Assembly (NCBI RefSeq): GCF_947492455.1
Contig: NZ_CANLNB010000004.1
Span: 1 to 64,000, forward strand
Origin: an uncultured Aliiroseovarius sp.
GTDB taxonomy: Bacteria > Pseudomonadota > Alphaproteobacteria > Rhodobacterales > Rhodobacteraceae
Reading direction: 5' to 3'
DNA: 64,000 bases
Program-made: the position numbers and the translations under genes
Shown: piece by piece, positions 23,842 to 33,141 of the stretch
Layout: each line of letters begins with the position of its first letter
How positions within the stretch are numbered: position 1 is the stretch's first letter
Notes under the pieces: model-generated
Databases searched by the model: none
Told to the model about the DNA's origin: nothing
What the model saw: the letters and a program-made list of their open reading frames with translations, nothing else

Positions 23842-24582
23842 TCAGAGCCCCGTTTCGGCCAGCGTTTCCATCAAGATCGGTGCCAGACGTTCGGCCCATG
23901 CGCGTTGCTGCTCTTCCGTCTCGATCAGGTCGTTGCGGATCTCGATCAGCACGTTGGGGCGCTTTTGCAGCACCGCGTGGCGGTCGATGCTGTCGCCGTC
24001 CAGATGGCCGCCATAAGGCTCGTTTTCGCCCACACACAGATCGGGATCTTCCGCGAGCTTCGCGATCAGAGGTGTCGCAAGGCGGCTGTCTTTCTCATGC
24101 AGGACCGCAACATGCCACGGGCGCGGGTCGCGGCCGTTCAGCTGCGGCGTGTACGAGTGCATTGCCACGATCACCGTGTTGTCCTGACGGGCGGCCATAT
24201 CGGCCAGCGCGTTGTGATAGGGGCGGTGGAACGCGTCCAGACGGCGGGCCTTCTCAGACGCATCCGCATGGCGGTTCGCGGGAATCACGGTGCCGTCGTA
24301 GAGCTTCATCAAAAGCGTCGGATCATCCTCGCCCCGGTTGGGGTCGATCACCAGACGCGAGAAATTGGATAGGATCGCGGGCGCGTCCAGAAGCTCGGCC
24401 AGATGGATGCTGACCCCAGCGGCGCCGACGTCATAGGCGATGTGACGGTTCATATCTTCGGGCGCGATGCCCAGATCGCCGTTGCCAACGCAAGAGGGCA
24501 CGGTATTTGCGGCATGATCGCATGTGATCAGCCAGCGCGAAGGCCGATCCGGCCCGTGAACGTGAAATGGAAGGTATGTCAT
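23842..24582 (-). CDS. N-formylglutamate amidohydrolase
   Basis: 246 residues from the ATG at 24582, which gives the usual opening MTYLPFHVHGPDRPSRWLIT. Blocks such as CDHAANTVP, IAYDVGAAGVSIHLAELL, SRLVIDPNRGEDDPTL, VAMHSYTP and VLIEIRNDLI define the HutG-like family, with zinc ligands from the DH and NRGED segments. The enzyme releases formate and glutamate from N-formylglutamate in histidine breakdown. Other in-frame starts exist at 24606 (ATG, AAAGGGG too close) and 24627 (TTG). No hut genes are near, so N-acyl amino acids in general may be the substrates. Confidence 0.88.
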   Translation of the reverse strand: MTYLPFHVHGPDRPSRWLITCDHAANTVPSCVGNGDLGIAPEDMNRHIAYDVGAAGVSIHLAELLDAPAILSNFSRLVIDPNRGEDDPTLLMKLYDGTVIPANRHADASEKARRLDAFHRPYHNALADMAARQDNTVIVAMHSYTPQLNGRDPRPWHVAVLHEKDSRLATPLIAKLAEDPDLCVGENEPYGGHLDGDSIDRHAVLQKRPNVLIEIRNDLIETEEQQRAWAERLAPILMETLAETGL

Positions 24583-24632
24583 GATGGTGTTGTTATTCTG
24601 ATTCATATCCCCTTTAAGCGAGGTCAAAGCCG

Positions 24633-24675
24633 AGCGCTACATGTGAGCGCTAACATTTTGTTGTCAGCGCTAACA
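24633..24675. promoter_or_regulatory. Tandem LacI-type operator-like repeats between the amidohydrolase gene and pyk
   Basis: Three copies of AGCGCTA stand at 24633, 24646 and 24666. The last two are extended to TGAGCGCTAACA (24644-24655) and TCAGCGCTAACA (24664-24675), exactly 20 bp apart, that is two helical turns. They resemble one side of TGTTAGCGCTAACA, a common LacI/GalR-family operator with a central CG. The divergent genes could both be regulated. A LacI-type regulator of central carbon genes (CceR) is known in Rhodobacter; identity here is inference. Confidence 0.6.
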
Positions 24676-24743
24676 AAATAGGGCATAGAGCGGCTAACCC
24701 CGCGTAAGAAATGCCCGTGCAAGAAAAGAAAGAGAGGTGCGCC

Positions 24744-26183
24744 GTGAGACGCCATCGTAATGTCAAGATCGTCGCAACCCTTGGTCCGTCCTCCAGTGAC
24801 TACGATACAATTCGTGCGCTGTTCGAGGCCGGGGCCGATGTCTTCCGCATGAATATGTCCCACGGAACCCATGACGAGCAGCGCGCGCGTCACGCCTTGG
24901 TGCGTCAGGTCGAGAAAGATCTGGATCGCCCGATCGCGATTCTGGCCGACCTTCAGGGGCCGAAGCTGCGTTGCGGTGTGTTTGCCGCGGGTGCCGCGGA
25001 TATCGAAGAGGGGCAGGAGTTCCGTTTCGATCTGGACGAGACCCCCGGTGAAGGCCATCGCGTCTGCCTGCCGCATCCCGAGATTTTCGAAGCGCTGAAG
25101 CCCGGATCGACCCTTCTGGTGAATGACGGCAAGCTGCGCCTGAAGGTCAAGACCTGCGGCCCGGACTTTGCTGATTGCGAGGTCGAGGTCGGCGGGACGA
25201 TCTCGGATCGCAAGGGCGTGAACGTGCCCGATGTGGTGCTGCCGTTGGCGGCGCTGTCCGACAAGGACCGCGCGGATTTGGAATTCGCCTGTCAGCTGGG
25301 TGTGGACTGGTTGGCGCTGAGCTTCGTTCAGCGTCCCGAAGACGTCGAAGAAGCCCGCGATCTGGCCAAAGGGCGCGCCGCCGTGCTGTCGAAGATCGAA
25401 AAGCCCGCCGCCGTGGATGCCTTTGCGGAAATTCTGAAGGCCTCTGACGGGATCATGGTTGCCCGTGGCGACCTTGGGGTGGAGCTGCCCGTGCATGCTG
25501 TGCCGCCGATCCAGAAACGTCTGGTGCATGACTGCCGCCGCGCTGGTAAGCCGGTGATCGTCGCCACCCAGATGCTGGAAAGCATGATCGAAAGCCCGAT
25601 GCCCACGCGGGCCGAGGTCTCGGACGTCGCAAACGCGATCTATGACGGTGCGGATGCGGTGATGTTGTCGGCGGAGAGCGCCGCAGGCCAGTACCCGGTC
25701 GAGGCCGTATCCACCATGAACGCTGTCGCGGTCGAGGTCGAAAGCGATCAGACCTATCTGGAACAGGTCGAGGCATCGCGCGTGGCCAGCCGTTCGGGCG
25801 TGAACGACGCAATCGTCGCCGCCGCCCGCGAGATCGCCGAGACCACGGACATCAAGGCGATCTGCTGCTTTACTCAGTCGGGCACCACGGCGCTTTTGAC
25901 CTCGCGGGAGCGCCCACGCGTGCCGATCATCGCACTGACCCCGCTGCGTGGCACAGCCCGTCGTCTGTGCCTGTCTTGGGGAACCAATTGTTTCGTGACC
26001 GCCGGGGAGGTTGAGCGCTTCAAAGCGGCCGTTGTGTCCGCCGCACGCGCCGCGCGCAGTGCCGGATTTGCTGAGGAGAACGACCAGATTGTTGTGACCG
26101 CCGGTGTGCCCTTCAACGTGCCCGGAACCACCAACATTCTGCGCGTCGCCCCCTGTGACGAAAGTATGATCTACGCAACTTGA
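24744..26183 (+). CDS. pyk: Pyruvate kinase
   Basis: 479 residues from the GTG at 24744, which follows GAGAGG and yields the usual RRHRNVKIVATLGPSS start; an ATG 33 bp upstream lacks support. All pyruvate kinase blocks are present: FRMNMSHGTH, GPKLRCG, LSFVQRPEDV, SKIEKPAAVDAF, the metal site VARGDLGVE, KPVIVATQMLESM, and the C-terminal allosteric domain. It makes pyruvate and ATP from phosphoenolpyruvate; in this group it ends the Entner-Doudoroff route. It reads away from the amidohydrolase operon under LacI-like operator repeats. Confidence 0.95.
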   Translation: MRRHRNVKIVATLGPSSSDYDTIRALFEAGADVFRMNMSHGTHDEQRARHALVRQVEKDLDRPIAILADLQGPKLRCGVFAAGAADIEEGQEFRFDLDETPGEGHRVCLPHPEIFEALKPGSTLLVNDGKLRLKVKTCGPDFADCEVEVGGTISDRKGVNVPDVVLPLAALSDKDRADLEFACQLGVDWLALSFVQRPEDVEEARDLAKGRAAVLSKIEKPAAVDAFAEILKASDGIMVARGDLGVELPVHAVPPIQKRLVHDCRRAGKPVIVATQMLESMIESPMPTRAEVSDVANAIYDGADAVMLSAESAAGQYPVEAVSTMNAVAVEVESDQTYLEQVEASRVASRSGVNDAIVAAAREIAETTDIKAICCFTQSGTTALLTSRERPRVPIIALTPLRGTARRLCLSWGTNCFVTAGEVERFKAAVVSAARAARSAGFAEENDQIVVTAGVPFNVPGTTNILRVAPCDESMIYAT

Positions 26184-26245
26184 TCGATTTATGCTATCCT
26201 CGGTGCACGGAGCATCGAGGTGGTATTATCGATGGAGGTCCGCGT

Positions 26246-26482
26246 ATGACGTACGATACCTTTTTTGTTGTAGGGCTTTTTATTCTGGTGCTGGCCACTC
26301 CAGCAATTTTGGGCGCGTTACGACGCGGGGCGACACCGCGCATTCCGGGTCTTATGTTGCTGATTGGCGGAGGGCTGATTGCGGTTGCGATCAGCGCCAA
26401 ACCCAACGCCTATTCGATCAGTACAATCCCACAGGTCATAGACTCGGTGATCAGCCACTTAGTTGCCTATATGGGCACCTGA
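26246..26482 (+). CDS. Small two-helix membrane protein
   Basis: 78 residues with a first helix at about 7-24 (FFVVGLFILVLATPAILGAL) and a second at about 34-50 (IPGLMLLIGGGLIAVAI), joined by a basic loop GALRRGATPRIP. GGAGG stands 7 bp before the ATG, which supports this start over the in-frame ATG at 26180. Such a gene is found between pyk and rpmI in several Roseobacter relatives, as far as I recall, but no function is known. It follows pyk by 62 bp and may be co-transcribed. Confidence 0.65.
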   Translation: MTYDTFFVVGLFILVLATPAILGALRRGATPRIPGLMLLIGGGLIAVAISAKPNAYSISTIPQVIDSVISHLVAYMGT

Positions 26483-26512
26483 TCCGAAGCCGGTTTTCCA
26501 CGTAAAAAACGC

Positions 26513-26541
26513 TTGCGAGTCGGGCGATCTGCCCCTATACG
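26513..26541 (+). promoter_or_regulatory. Promoter of the rpmI-rplT operon
   Basis: TTGCGA (26513-26518), 17 bp, TATACG (26536-26541): a fair sigma-70 promoter 75 bp before the L35 start. The leader is GC-rich and holds CCCGCCGTGCATC, which shows no clear attenuator. Confidence 0.55.
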
Positions 26542-26615
26542 GCCAACTTCATGTGCGCGTGGGCTAGTGTGGCATGCCCGCCGTGCATCAACGTAACCTT
26601 TAATTGGAGACGAAA

Positions 26616-26816
26616 ATGCCCAAGATGAAGACCAAATCGAGCGCCAAAAAGCGCTTCAAGGTAAGCGCGACTGGCAAGGTCCGCGCAGGTCAGGCCGGCA
26701 AACGCCACGGCATGATCAAACGTACCAACAAGTTCCTGCGTAACGCACGCGGTAACACCACCCTGTCCGCCCCCGACGCTAAGATCGTCAAGGGCTACAT
26801 GCCCTACGACCGCTAA
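26616..26816 (+). CDS. rpmI: 50S ribosomal protein L35
   Basis: 66 residues, [20 protein letters not shown] at the start and the [16 protein letters not shown] block, full length for bL35. The ATG at 26616 has GGAGA in front; an ATG at 26604 in frame overlaps that ribosome site. L35 is a small basic protein of the large subunit. rplT follows 14 bp later as usual. infC, which often leads this operon, is absent. Confidence 0.98.
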   Translation: MPKMKTKSSAKKRFKVSATGKVRAGQAGKRHGMIKRTNKFLRNARGNTTLSAPDAKIVKGYMPYDR

Positions 26817-26830
26817 GAGGAGATACTAAT

Positions 26831-27196
26831 ATGTCCCGCGTAAAAGGTGGAACCACAACCCACGCCCGTCACCGTAAAGTCGTCAAGGCCGCTAAAGGCT
26901 ATTACGGCCGTCGTAAGAGCAACTTCAAAGTTGCCCGTCAGGCCGTCGACAAGGCGAACCAGTATGCAACCCGTGACCGCAAGAACCGCAAGCGTCAGTT
27001 CCGTGCGCTCTGGATCCAGCGTATCAACGCTGCCGTCCGTTCGCATGACGAAAGCCTGACATACTCGCGCTTCATCAACGGCCTGAACCTGGCTGGCGTT
27101 GAAGTCGACCGTAAAGTTCTGGCTGATCTGGCCGTTCACGAGCCCGAAGCATTCGGTGCGATCGTTGAAAAAGCACAGGCTGCTCTGGCTGCCTAA
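26831..27196 (+). CDS. rplT: 50S ribosomal protein L20
   Basis: 121 residues, opening [20 protein letters not shown] and containing [20 protein letters not shown], the long basic helix that binds 23S rRNA early in assembly. It is full length for bL20. AGAGGAG precedes the ATG. It is the second gene of the rpmI-rplT operon and is followed by a strong terminator. Confidence 0.98.
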   Translation: MSRVKGGTTTHARHRKVVKAAKGYYGRRKSNFKVARQAVDKANQYATRDRKNRKRQFRALWIQRINAAVRSHDESLTYSRFINGLNLAGVEVDRKVLADLAVHEPEAFGAIVEKAQAALAA

Positions 27197-27218
27197 GCCT
27201 GATCACAGCGAAGAATTC

Positions 27219-27253
27219 GAAAGCCGCGAGGGGACACCTTCGCGGCTTTTTCG
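27219..27253 (+). terminator. Terminator of rpmI-rplT
   Basis: AAAGCCGCGA / TCGCGGCTTT is a 10-bp perfect stem with a 10-nt loop and TTTTTCG tail, 23 bp after the rplT stop. Confidence 0.92.
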
Positions 27254-27389
27254 TTTGAAACCGCATGGGGGCATTTTGTTGCCGATACCCCATAAACCTG
27301 TCTGAAACGGGTGCCCCGGTTCAACTTCACATTGCGACGGGCGCTAAACTGGGTAATTTGCTGGGAATTAGATGAATTGAGGCACATCA

Positions 27390-28931
27390 ATGTTTAGGCG
27401 GAACGCTGTTGACGGTATTTCGGTTGTGGTTGCGCTTGCGATTGTGGCGTTGCTTGTGTCCAAGCACAGCCTCTATTTCCACGACGATGCGTATATTACC
27501 TTGCGATATGCCCGGACCTTCGTGGAAACCGGACTGATCCAATGGAACCCCGGTGAGTGGGCCGAGGGGTATACAAGTCTGCTTCATGTGATCGTGGTCA
27601 GCTGGTTTATGCGGCTTGGACTTGCCGCAGTCGCATCGGCGCAACTGCTGAACGCCGTCGCGGTCGCTGTGTTGCTTGTGATGACTGCTCTTTCCGCACG
27701 TGCCATTCTGCCGGGCCGGGAAAACCAGCTTGGGCGCGCGGCGACGTTGCTGACCGTTGCAAGCTCGACACCCATTGCGATTTGGGTTCTCGGGGGGCTC
27801 GAGGCGGTGATCGTCGCGGCATTCCTGGCCAGCGGGCTTGCGGCGTTGCTGACATATCTACGCCAGCCGCGCACGGGATTGCTGTTTTTGGCGGCTTTGG
27901 CCTATACGCTGGCAATCTTGACGCGGCTGGATGCATCGGTGTTCATCGCGGGCTCGGGCCTTGGTCTTCTTCTGGCCGGGCCTGGGGCTGGTCGCACCCG
28001 CCTGATCTCGGCAGTGATCGTGGTTGGCATCCCCGCGGCTGTGTCCTTCATCCAAATGGGGTTTCGCTGGCAGATCTACGGAGAGCTCTTTCCCCTGACG
28101 TTCTACGCGAAAGCAGATCTGCCCCTGTCCGAGAAACTTGTGAACGGCGCCGAGTATCTTGCCACTGCGGTGGTGATCATTCCAACGCTAGGGATTGCGT
28201 TGGCGATCGTGGCCGTCATGTTCCGAGCCGGAAGTCTGAACGCTGCCTCCCGGTTCTTGCTCAGCGCGATCTGCCTGCAGTTGCTGTATATCCTCTGGGC
28301 CGGAGGGGACCATATGCCGTGGGCGCGGATGATGGTGCCACTTGTTGTGCCAATGGCCTTGCTGCTTCTGGCATGCGTCTCAAGAATGGACCTGCGCGCA
28401 AGAAACATCACTTTGGGCGCATCTGCGCTGGCGGTGGTGGTCGTTGCGATTGTCGAGCCGCCCAAGCTGAAAGACCCAGCCGCGTTCTATGGCGAGATCG
28501 TCGGTCAGTACATTAACGACACTTGGCCCGAAGACATCACGATTGCTTTGAACACCGCGGGTTCGACGCCCTTTGTGGCAGGTGAAAAACGTGCTTTCAT
28601 CGACATGCTGGGACTGAATGATGTGACGATCGCAAAGCGCGAAAACGTCCCGATGCTGGCCGAACGTCAAAGCTGGCCCGGCCATGCCAAGGGGGACGGA
28701 GCCTATGTCTTGGCACGAAAACCCGACCGTATCATTATAGGGCCGGTAACGGGCGTTGATGTGTCCGAGGCTTGGTTCCTGACCGGCAAAGAGTTGGAAC
28801 TCATGCCCGAGTTCTCGCAATGCTATAAGCGGGTTGTCGAGCCGGTCTCTTTCTCAAAGGAATTGACGCCTCCGTTTGAGGACGCGCCCAATCCGCTCCC
28901 ATTTGTTTATTATGTGCGGGTTTGTTCCTGA
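27390..28931 (+). CDS. GT-C-type integral membrane glycosyltransferase-like protein
   Basis: 513 residues with about ten to twelve membrane helices. The first periplasmic loop carries FHDDAYITLRYARTF (Asp32-Asp33), then WNPGEWAEGYTS, and later LGGLEAVIVA. This pattern matches GT-C proteins that use lipid-linked sugars and, most closely in memory, the AftB-like arabinofuranosyltransferase type with its DDAYIT motif. The C-terminal 140 residues are likely periplasmic, with AGSTPFVAGEKRAFIDMLGL. It is a single gene with no polysaccharide genes around it, so donor and acceptor are unknown. Confidence 0.65.
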   Translation: MFRRNAVDGISVVVALAIVALLVSKHSLYFHDDAYITLRYARTFVETGLIQWNPGEWAEGYTSLLHVIVVSWFMRLGLAAVASAQLLNAVAVAVLLVMTALSARAILPGRENQLGRAATLLTVASSTPIAIWVLGGLEAVIVAAFLASGLAALLTYLRQPRTGLLFLAALAYTLAILTRLDASVFIAGSGLGLLLAGPGAGRTRLISAVIVVGIPAAVSFIQMGFRWQIYGELFPLTFYAKADLPLSEKLVNGAEYLATAVVIIPTLGIALAIVAVMFRAGSLNAASRFLLSAICLQLLYILWAGGDHMPWARMMVPLVVPMALLLLACVSRMDLRARNITLGASALAVVVVAIVEPPKLKDPAAFYGEIVGQYINDTWPEDITIALNTAGSTPFVAGEKRAFIDMLGLNDVTIAKRENVPMLAERQSWPGHAKGDGAYVLARKPDRIIIGPVTGVDVSEAWFLTGKELELMPEFSQCYKRVVEPVSFSKELTPPFEDAPNPLPFVYYVRVCS

Positions 28932-29047
28932 CTGGGCGTTCCTTGAAAGCCGCCTTCACGCATTGAACGCGCCCTGAACCCCTTCCCCCGCTTGCCATTT
29001 TGCCCTGCATTCGCTAGCTGGAAACGGTGCGAAGCAAAGGGACCGAG

Positions 29048-30121
29048 ATGGACGAGCTCAGAACAAAATATCTGGACGCAATCGGTGGGGCCGCTGACGA
29101 AGCGGCGCTGGAAGATATCCGCGTGCAGGCGGTCGGCAAAAAGGGCGAAGTGGCCCTGAAAATGCGCGAGCTGGGCAAGATGACGCCCGAGGAACGCCAA
29201 GTGGCCGGCCCCAAACTGAACGCGCTGAAGGACGAGATCAACTCGGCCATTGCCGCCAAGAAATCCGCGCTGGCCGACGCCGCGCTGGACGAACGTCTAC
29301 GCACCGAATGGCTGGATGTCACCCTGCCGGGCCGCCCGCAGCGCCAAGGCTCGATCCACCCGATCAGCCAAGTGACCGAGGAAATCTCGGCCATCTTCGG
29401 CGACATGGGCTTCTCGGTTGCCGAGGGTCCGCAGATCGAAAGCGATTGGTACAACTTCGACGCCTTGAACATCCCGCCGCACCACCCCGCGCGGCAGGAA
29501 TTCGACACGTTCTATATGCACCGCGACGAAGGCGACAACCGCCCGCCGCACGTGCTGCGCACCCACACCTCGCCGGTACAGATCCGTGCGATGGAGAAGA
29601 CCGGCGCGCCGATCCGCGTGATCGCACCGGGTCGCGTCTACCGCTCGGATTACGACCAGACCCACACCCCGATGTTCCATCAGGTCGAGGGGCTGGCGAT
29701 CGACAAAGACATCTCGATGGCGAACCTGAAATGGACGCTGGAAGAATTCTGCCGCGCGTTCTTTGAAATCGACGGCATCGAACTGCGCTTCCGCGCCTCG
29801 CACTTCCCCTTCACCGAACCGTCGGCCGAAGTCGATATTCGCTGCTCGTGGGAAGGCGGCACCCTGAAACTGGGCGAGGGCGACGACTGGATGGAAATCC
29901 TCGGCTCCGGCATGGTGCACCCGAAAGTGCTGTCGGCAGCGGGCGTGAACCCCGACGACTGGCAGGGATTTGCCTTCGGTCTGGGCATCGACCGTCTGGC
30001 CATGCTGAAATACGGCATCCCCGACCTGCGCGCGTTCTTTGATTCAGATCTGCGCTGGCTGCGCCACTATGGCTTCAGCTCGCTGGACGTGCCGACCATG
30101 CGTGGGGGGCTGTCGCGGTAA
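29048..30121 (+). CDS. pheS: Phenylalanyl-tRNA synthetase alpha subunit
   Basis: 357 residues from ATG 29048 ([14 protein letters not shown]). An N-terminal coiled coil (about 1-85) leads into the class II core with motif 1 [19 protein letters not shown], motif 2 around [20 protein letters not shown] and motif 3 [14 protein letters not shown]. It forms the (alpha-beta)2 enzyme that charges tRNA-Phe. The stop overlaps the ATG of the following small gene by one base, which separates it from pheT. Confidence 0.97.
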   Translation: MDELRTKYLDAIGGAADEAALEDIRVQAVGKKGEVALKMRELGKMTPEERQVAGPKLNALKDEINSAIAAKKSALADAALDERLRTEWLDVTLPGRPQRQGSIHPISQVTEEISAIFGDMGFSVAEGPQIESDWYNFDALNIPPHHPARQEFDTFYMHRDEGDNRPPHVLRTHTSPVQIRAMEKTGAPIRVIAPGRVYRSDYDQTHTPMFHQVEGLAIDKDISMANLKWTLEEFCRAFFEIDGIELRFRASHFPFTEPSAEVDIRCSWEGGTLKLGEGDDWMEILGSGMVHPKVLSAAGVNPDDWQGFAFGLGIDRLAMLKYGIPDLRAFFDSDLRWLRHYGFSSLDVPTMRGGLSR

Positions 30122-30633
30122 TGCAACCAGAACCCACAATCGACCTGATTGAATGGGTCAGGTTTGCCGTATCGCTTACCGTTCCATTCATAGCACTGGG
30201 GGGTGGTATATGGTTGTTCTTTCTCAAGCGATCAGCAGAGCGCGTCGATCAAGCTCGAGATGAGAGAAAATCGCTCTACAGATCGTATCTGGAAGATTTG
30301 AAGAACGCTGAGAAGGATGCGAAAACGGTCAAAACGTTGAGCGTGGCAGGCGCCGCAATGAAACATCAGGAATTGTTTGCGGTATTGGCACCCGATTCTG
30401 TCTATACAGCTACCCACCACTTCATTCGCGCATCGGTTCTGAACGCGTTCGACGCTGAGCCTAAGAGGGACGAACACGGGCTGCAAAAGAATCCACAACC
30501 GCAGTCCTACATTGAGGCTGTTGAAAAAATTCGCGCTGCAAAGGTGAACATGCTTAATGCGATGCGTGCTGATGTGTTGGAGGGGACCAAAGTGAAAGTC
30601 GACCTCCCAACTACCGAGGAACTGAATAAATGA
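30121..30633 (+). CDS. Uncharacterised membrane-anchored protein between pheS and pheT
   Basis: 170 residues that I do not recognise. There is one membrane helix near 14-34 (FAVSLTVPFIALGGGIWLFF) and a cytoplasmic, mostly helical domain with a charged coil (SAERVDQARDERKSLYRSYL). The gene overlaps pheS by one base (TAATG) and pheT by four (ATGA), so it is translated as part of the operon. Its bases are visibly more AT-rich and its codons less biased than those of pheS and pheT, which suggests that it was acquired and then fitted between them. No enzyme motif, toxin fold or nuclease motif is visible. Confidence 0.75.
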   Translation: MQPEPTIDLIEWVRFAVSLTVPFIALGGGIWLFFLKRSAERVDQARDERKSLYRSYLEDLKNAEKDAKTVKTLSVAGAAMKHQELFAVLAPDSVYTATHHFIRASVLNAFDAEPKRDEHGLQKNPQPQSYIEAVEKIRAAKVNMLNAMRADVLEGTKVKVDLPTTEELNK

Positions 30634-33026
30634 AATTCACCATCTCCTGGCTGAAAGACCACCTCGACACCGAAGCCTCGGTTGACGAAATCGCCGAGGC
30701 CTGCACCGATCTGGGGCTCGAGGTTGAGGATATCTTCAACCCCATGGACCGTCTGGGCGCCTTCACCATCGCCAAGGTGAAATCGGCCGAAAAACACCCC
30801 GACGCCGACCGTCTGCGCGTCTGCACGGTCGAAACCAACGAAGGCGAAAAGCAGATCGTTTGTGGTGCGCCGAATGCGCGTGAAGGCATCACCGTGGTGC
30901 TGGCCAAACCCGGCGACTATGTGCCCGGTATCGACGTGACCCTGTCCGTCGGCAAAATCCGCGGCGTGGAAAGCCACGGCATGATGGCCTCCGAGCGCGA
31001 GCTGGAGTTGTCGGACGAGCATGACGGCATCATCGAGCTGCCCTCGGGCGAAGTGGGCGAGAAATTCGTCGACTGGCTGGCCGCCAATGACCCGACCAAG
31101 GTCGACCCGGTGATCGAGATTGCGATCACGCCGAACCGCCCCGATGCGCTGGGCGTGCGCGGCATTGCGCGCGACTTGGCCGCCCGTGGTCTGGGCACGC
31201 TGAAGCCTCTGAAAGAACATAAGGTTGAGGGCAACGGCCCCAGCCCGATCAACGTGACCATTGATGACGACACGCGCGACGACGCGCCCGTCTTCATGGG
31301 CCGTCTGATCAAGGGCGTGAAGAATGGCCCGTCGCCTGCGTGGCTTCAGGCCCGTCTGAAAGCGGTTGGCCTGCGTCCGATCTCGGCTTTGGTCGATATC
31401 ACCAACTTCTTCACCTATGCCATGAACCGCCCGCTGCACGTGTTTGACGCGGACAAGGTCAAAGGCGACCTGCGCGTGCACCGCGCGAAGGGTGGCGAGA
31501 CCTTGGTGGGTCTGGACGAGAAGGAATATACCTTCCCGGAAGGCGCCGTCGTGATCTCGGACGCGGAAGGCGTGGAATCGATTGCGGGCATCATGGGCGG
31601 TCTGCCCACGGGCTGTACCGAAGAGACCACCAACGTCTTCCTTGAAGCCGCTGTTTGGGACACGATCCAGATTGCGAAAACCGGCCGTGCGCTGAAGATC
31701 AACTCGGACGCGCGCTACCGCAACGAACGCGGCATCGACCCGGAATATAACGCACCCGCGATCGAGGCAGCGACCCAGATGATCCTTGACCTCTGCGGCG
31801 GTGACGCGTCGGACGTTGTGACCGCTGGCGAGGTGCCGGACGTTTCGCGTGCCTACAAGCTGGACACCGACCGCGTGCAGTCGCTGGTGGGGATGGACAT
31901 TCCCGCCGATGAGCAGCGCAAGACGCTGACCGCGCTGGGCTTCACGCTGGACGGTGACATGGCGCATGTGCCGTCGTGGCGTCCCGACGTGCTGGGCGAG
32001 GCCGATCTGGTCGAGGAAGTCGCCCGCGTGGCATCCCTGACCAAGCTGGTCGGCAAGCCCCTGCCGCGCAGCCATGTTGGCGTGCCGAAAGCGATCCTGA
32101 CCCCGATGCAAAAGCGCGAAGGCATTGCACGGCGCACCGTGGCGGCTCTGGGCTACAACGAATGTGTGACCTACAGCTTCATTGATCAGGCGAGCGCCGA
32201 GCGGTTCGGCACCGGCGGCGACAATGTCGCTTTGGCGAATCCGATCTCGTCCGAGATGAGCCATATGCGCCCCTCGCTGCTGCCCGGTCTGCTGCAAGCC
32301 GCTGCCCGCAACCAGGCGCGTGGTTTCATGGATCTGGCGCTCTTTGAAGTTGGCCCCGTCTTCCACGGCGGCGAGCCGGAAGAGTACGAACAGATGGTCA
32401 CCGGCATCCTCGTCGGTCACACCGGCCCGCGCGACCGTTTCGGCGCGCGTCGCCCGGTCGACACCTACGATGCCAAAGCAGATGTCGAGGCTGTTCTGGC
32501 CGCCATCGGCGCGCCCGCCAAGCTGACCTTCGTGCGTGACATGAACGCATGGTGGCACCCGGGTCGTTCGGCCAAGCTGGGTCTGGGTCCGAAGAACATC
32601 CTTGGCGCGTTCGGCGAGCTGCACCCGAAAACCATCGCCGAGATGGACGTGAAAGGTCCCGTCGTGGCCTTCGCTGTACATCTGGCGAAAGTGCCGTTCC
32701 CGAAAGCCAAAGGCACGGGCCGCGCCGCACTTGGCGCATCTGACCTGCAACCGGTCGAACGCGATTTCGCCTTCGTGGTGGATGCCGATGTGGAAGCCAT
32801 CAATCTGGTGAACGCCGCAGCCGGTGCCGACAAGGCGCTGATCACCGATGTGAACGTCTTTGACGAATTCATCGGCGGATCGTTGGGTGAGGGCAAGAAG
32901 TCGCTGGCCATCACCGTGCGCCTGCAACCGCGCGACGCGACCCTGACCGATAAGGACATCGAGGCGGTCAGCCAGAAGATCGTCCAGAAGGTAGAAAAAG
33001 CCACGGGCGGAAGCCTGCGCGGCTAA
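30630..33026 (+). CDS. pheT: Phenylalanyl-tRNA synthetase beta subunit
   Basis: 798 residues, full length. Domains in order: the EMAP/OB tRNA-binding domain (about 38-150, with AEKHPDADRLRVCTVE), the B3/B4 editing region (about 200-400), B5 (about 400-470), the inactive synthetase-like core and the C-terminal FDX-ACB anticodon-binding domain (LQPVERDFAFVVDADVEA to the end). It overlaps the preceding small gene by ATGA. A GC hairpin follows the stop at 33057. Confidence 0.97.
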   Translation: MKFTISWLKDHLDTEASVDEIAEACTDLGLEVEDIFNPMDRLGAFTIAKVKSAEKHPDADRLRVCTVETNEGEKQIVCGAPNAREGITVVLAKPGDYVPGIDVTLSVGKIRGVESHGMMASERELELSDEHDGIIELPSGEVGEKFVDWLAANDPTKVDPVIEIAITPNRPDALGVRGIARDLAARGLGTLKPLKEHKVEGNGPSPINVTIDDDTRDDAPVFMGRLIKGVKNGPSPAWLQARLKAVGLRPISALVDITNFFTYAMNRPLHVFDADKVKGDLRVHRAKGGETLVGLDEKEYTFPEGAVVISDAEGVESIAGIMGGLPTGCTEETTNVFLEAAVWDTIQIAKTGRALKINSDARYRNERGIDPEYNAPAIEAATQMILDLCGGDASDVVTAGEVPDVSRAYKLDTDRVQSLVGMDIPADEQRKTLTALGFTLDGDMAHVPSWRPDVLGEADLVEEVARVASLTKLVGKPLPRSHVGVPKAILTPMQKREGIARRTVAALGYNECVTYSFIDQASAERFGTGGDNVALANPISSEMSHMRPSLLPGLLQAAARNQARGFMDLALFEVGPVFHGGEPEEYEQMVTGILVGHTGPRDRFGARRPVDTYDAKADVEAVLAAIGAPAKLTFVRDMNAWWHPGRSAKLGLGPKNILGAFGELHPKTIAEMDVKGPVVAFAVHLAKVPFPKAKGTGRAALGASDLQPVERDFAFVVDADVEAINLVNAAAGADKALITDVNVFDEFIGGSLGEGKKSLAITVRLQPRDATLTDKDIEAVSQKIVQKVEKATGGSLRG

Positions 33027-33056
33027 ATCTTTCGCCGGGGCGCTTTGCGTCCCGGC

Positions 33057-33086
33057 ACACGCCCGCCCGCCCCATGGCGGGCGTGT
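33057..33086 (+). terminator. Possible terminator after pheT
   Basis: ACACGCCCGCC / GGCGGGCGTGT is an 11-bp perfect stem with an 8-nt loop, but only TT follows, so termination may depend on Rho or be weak. Confidence 0.4.
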
Positions 33087-33141
33087 TCCACGCCCACCCG
33101 TGCGGTCGCGTGCCTAACGTCTGGGGATGAAAGGACTTCCT

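Noticed and set aside
30507-32927. An open frame of about 806 codons on the minus strand
   Set aside because: It lies antisense to pheT and is His/Arg/Gly-rich in the way expected of a shadow of a GC-rich gene; pheT on the plus strand is certain.
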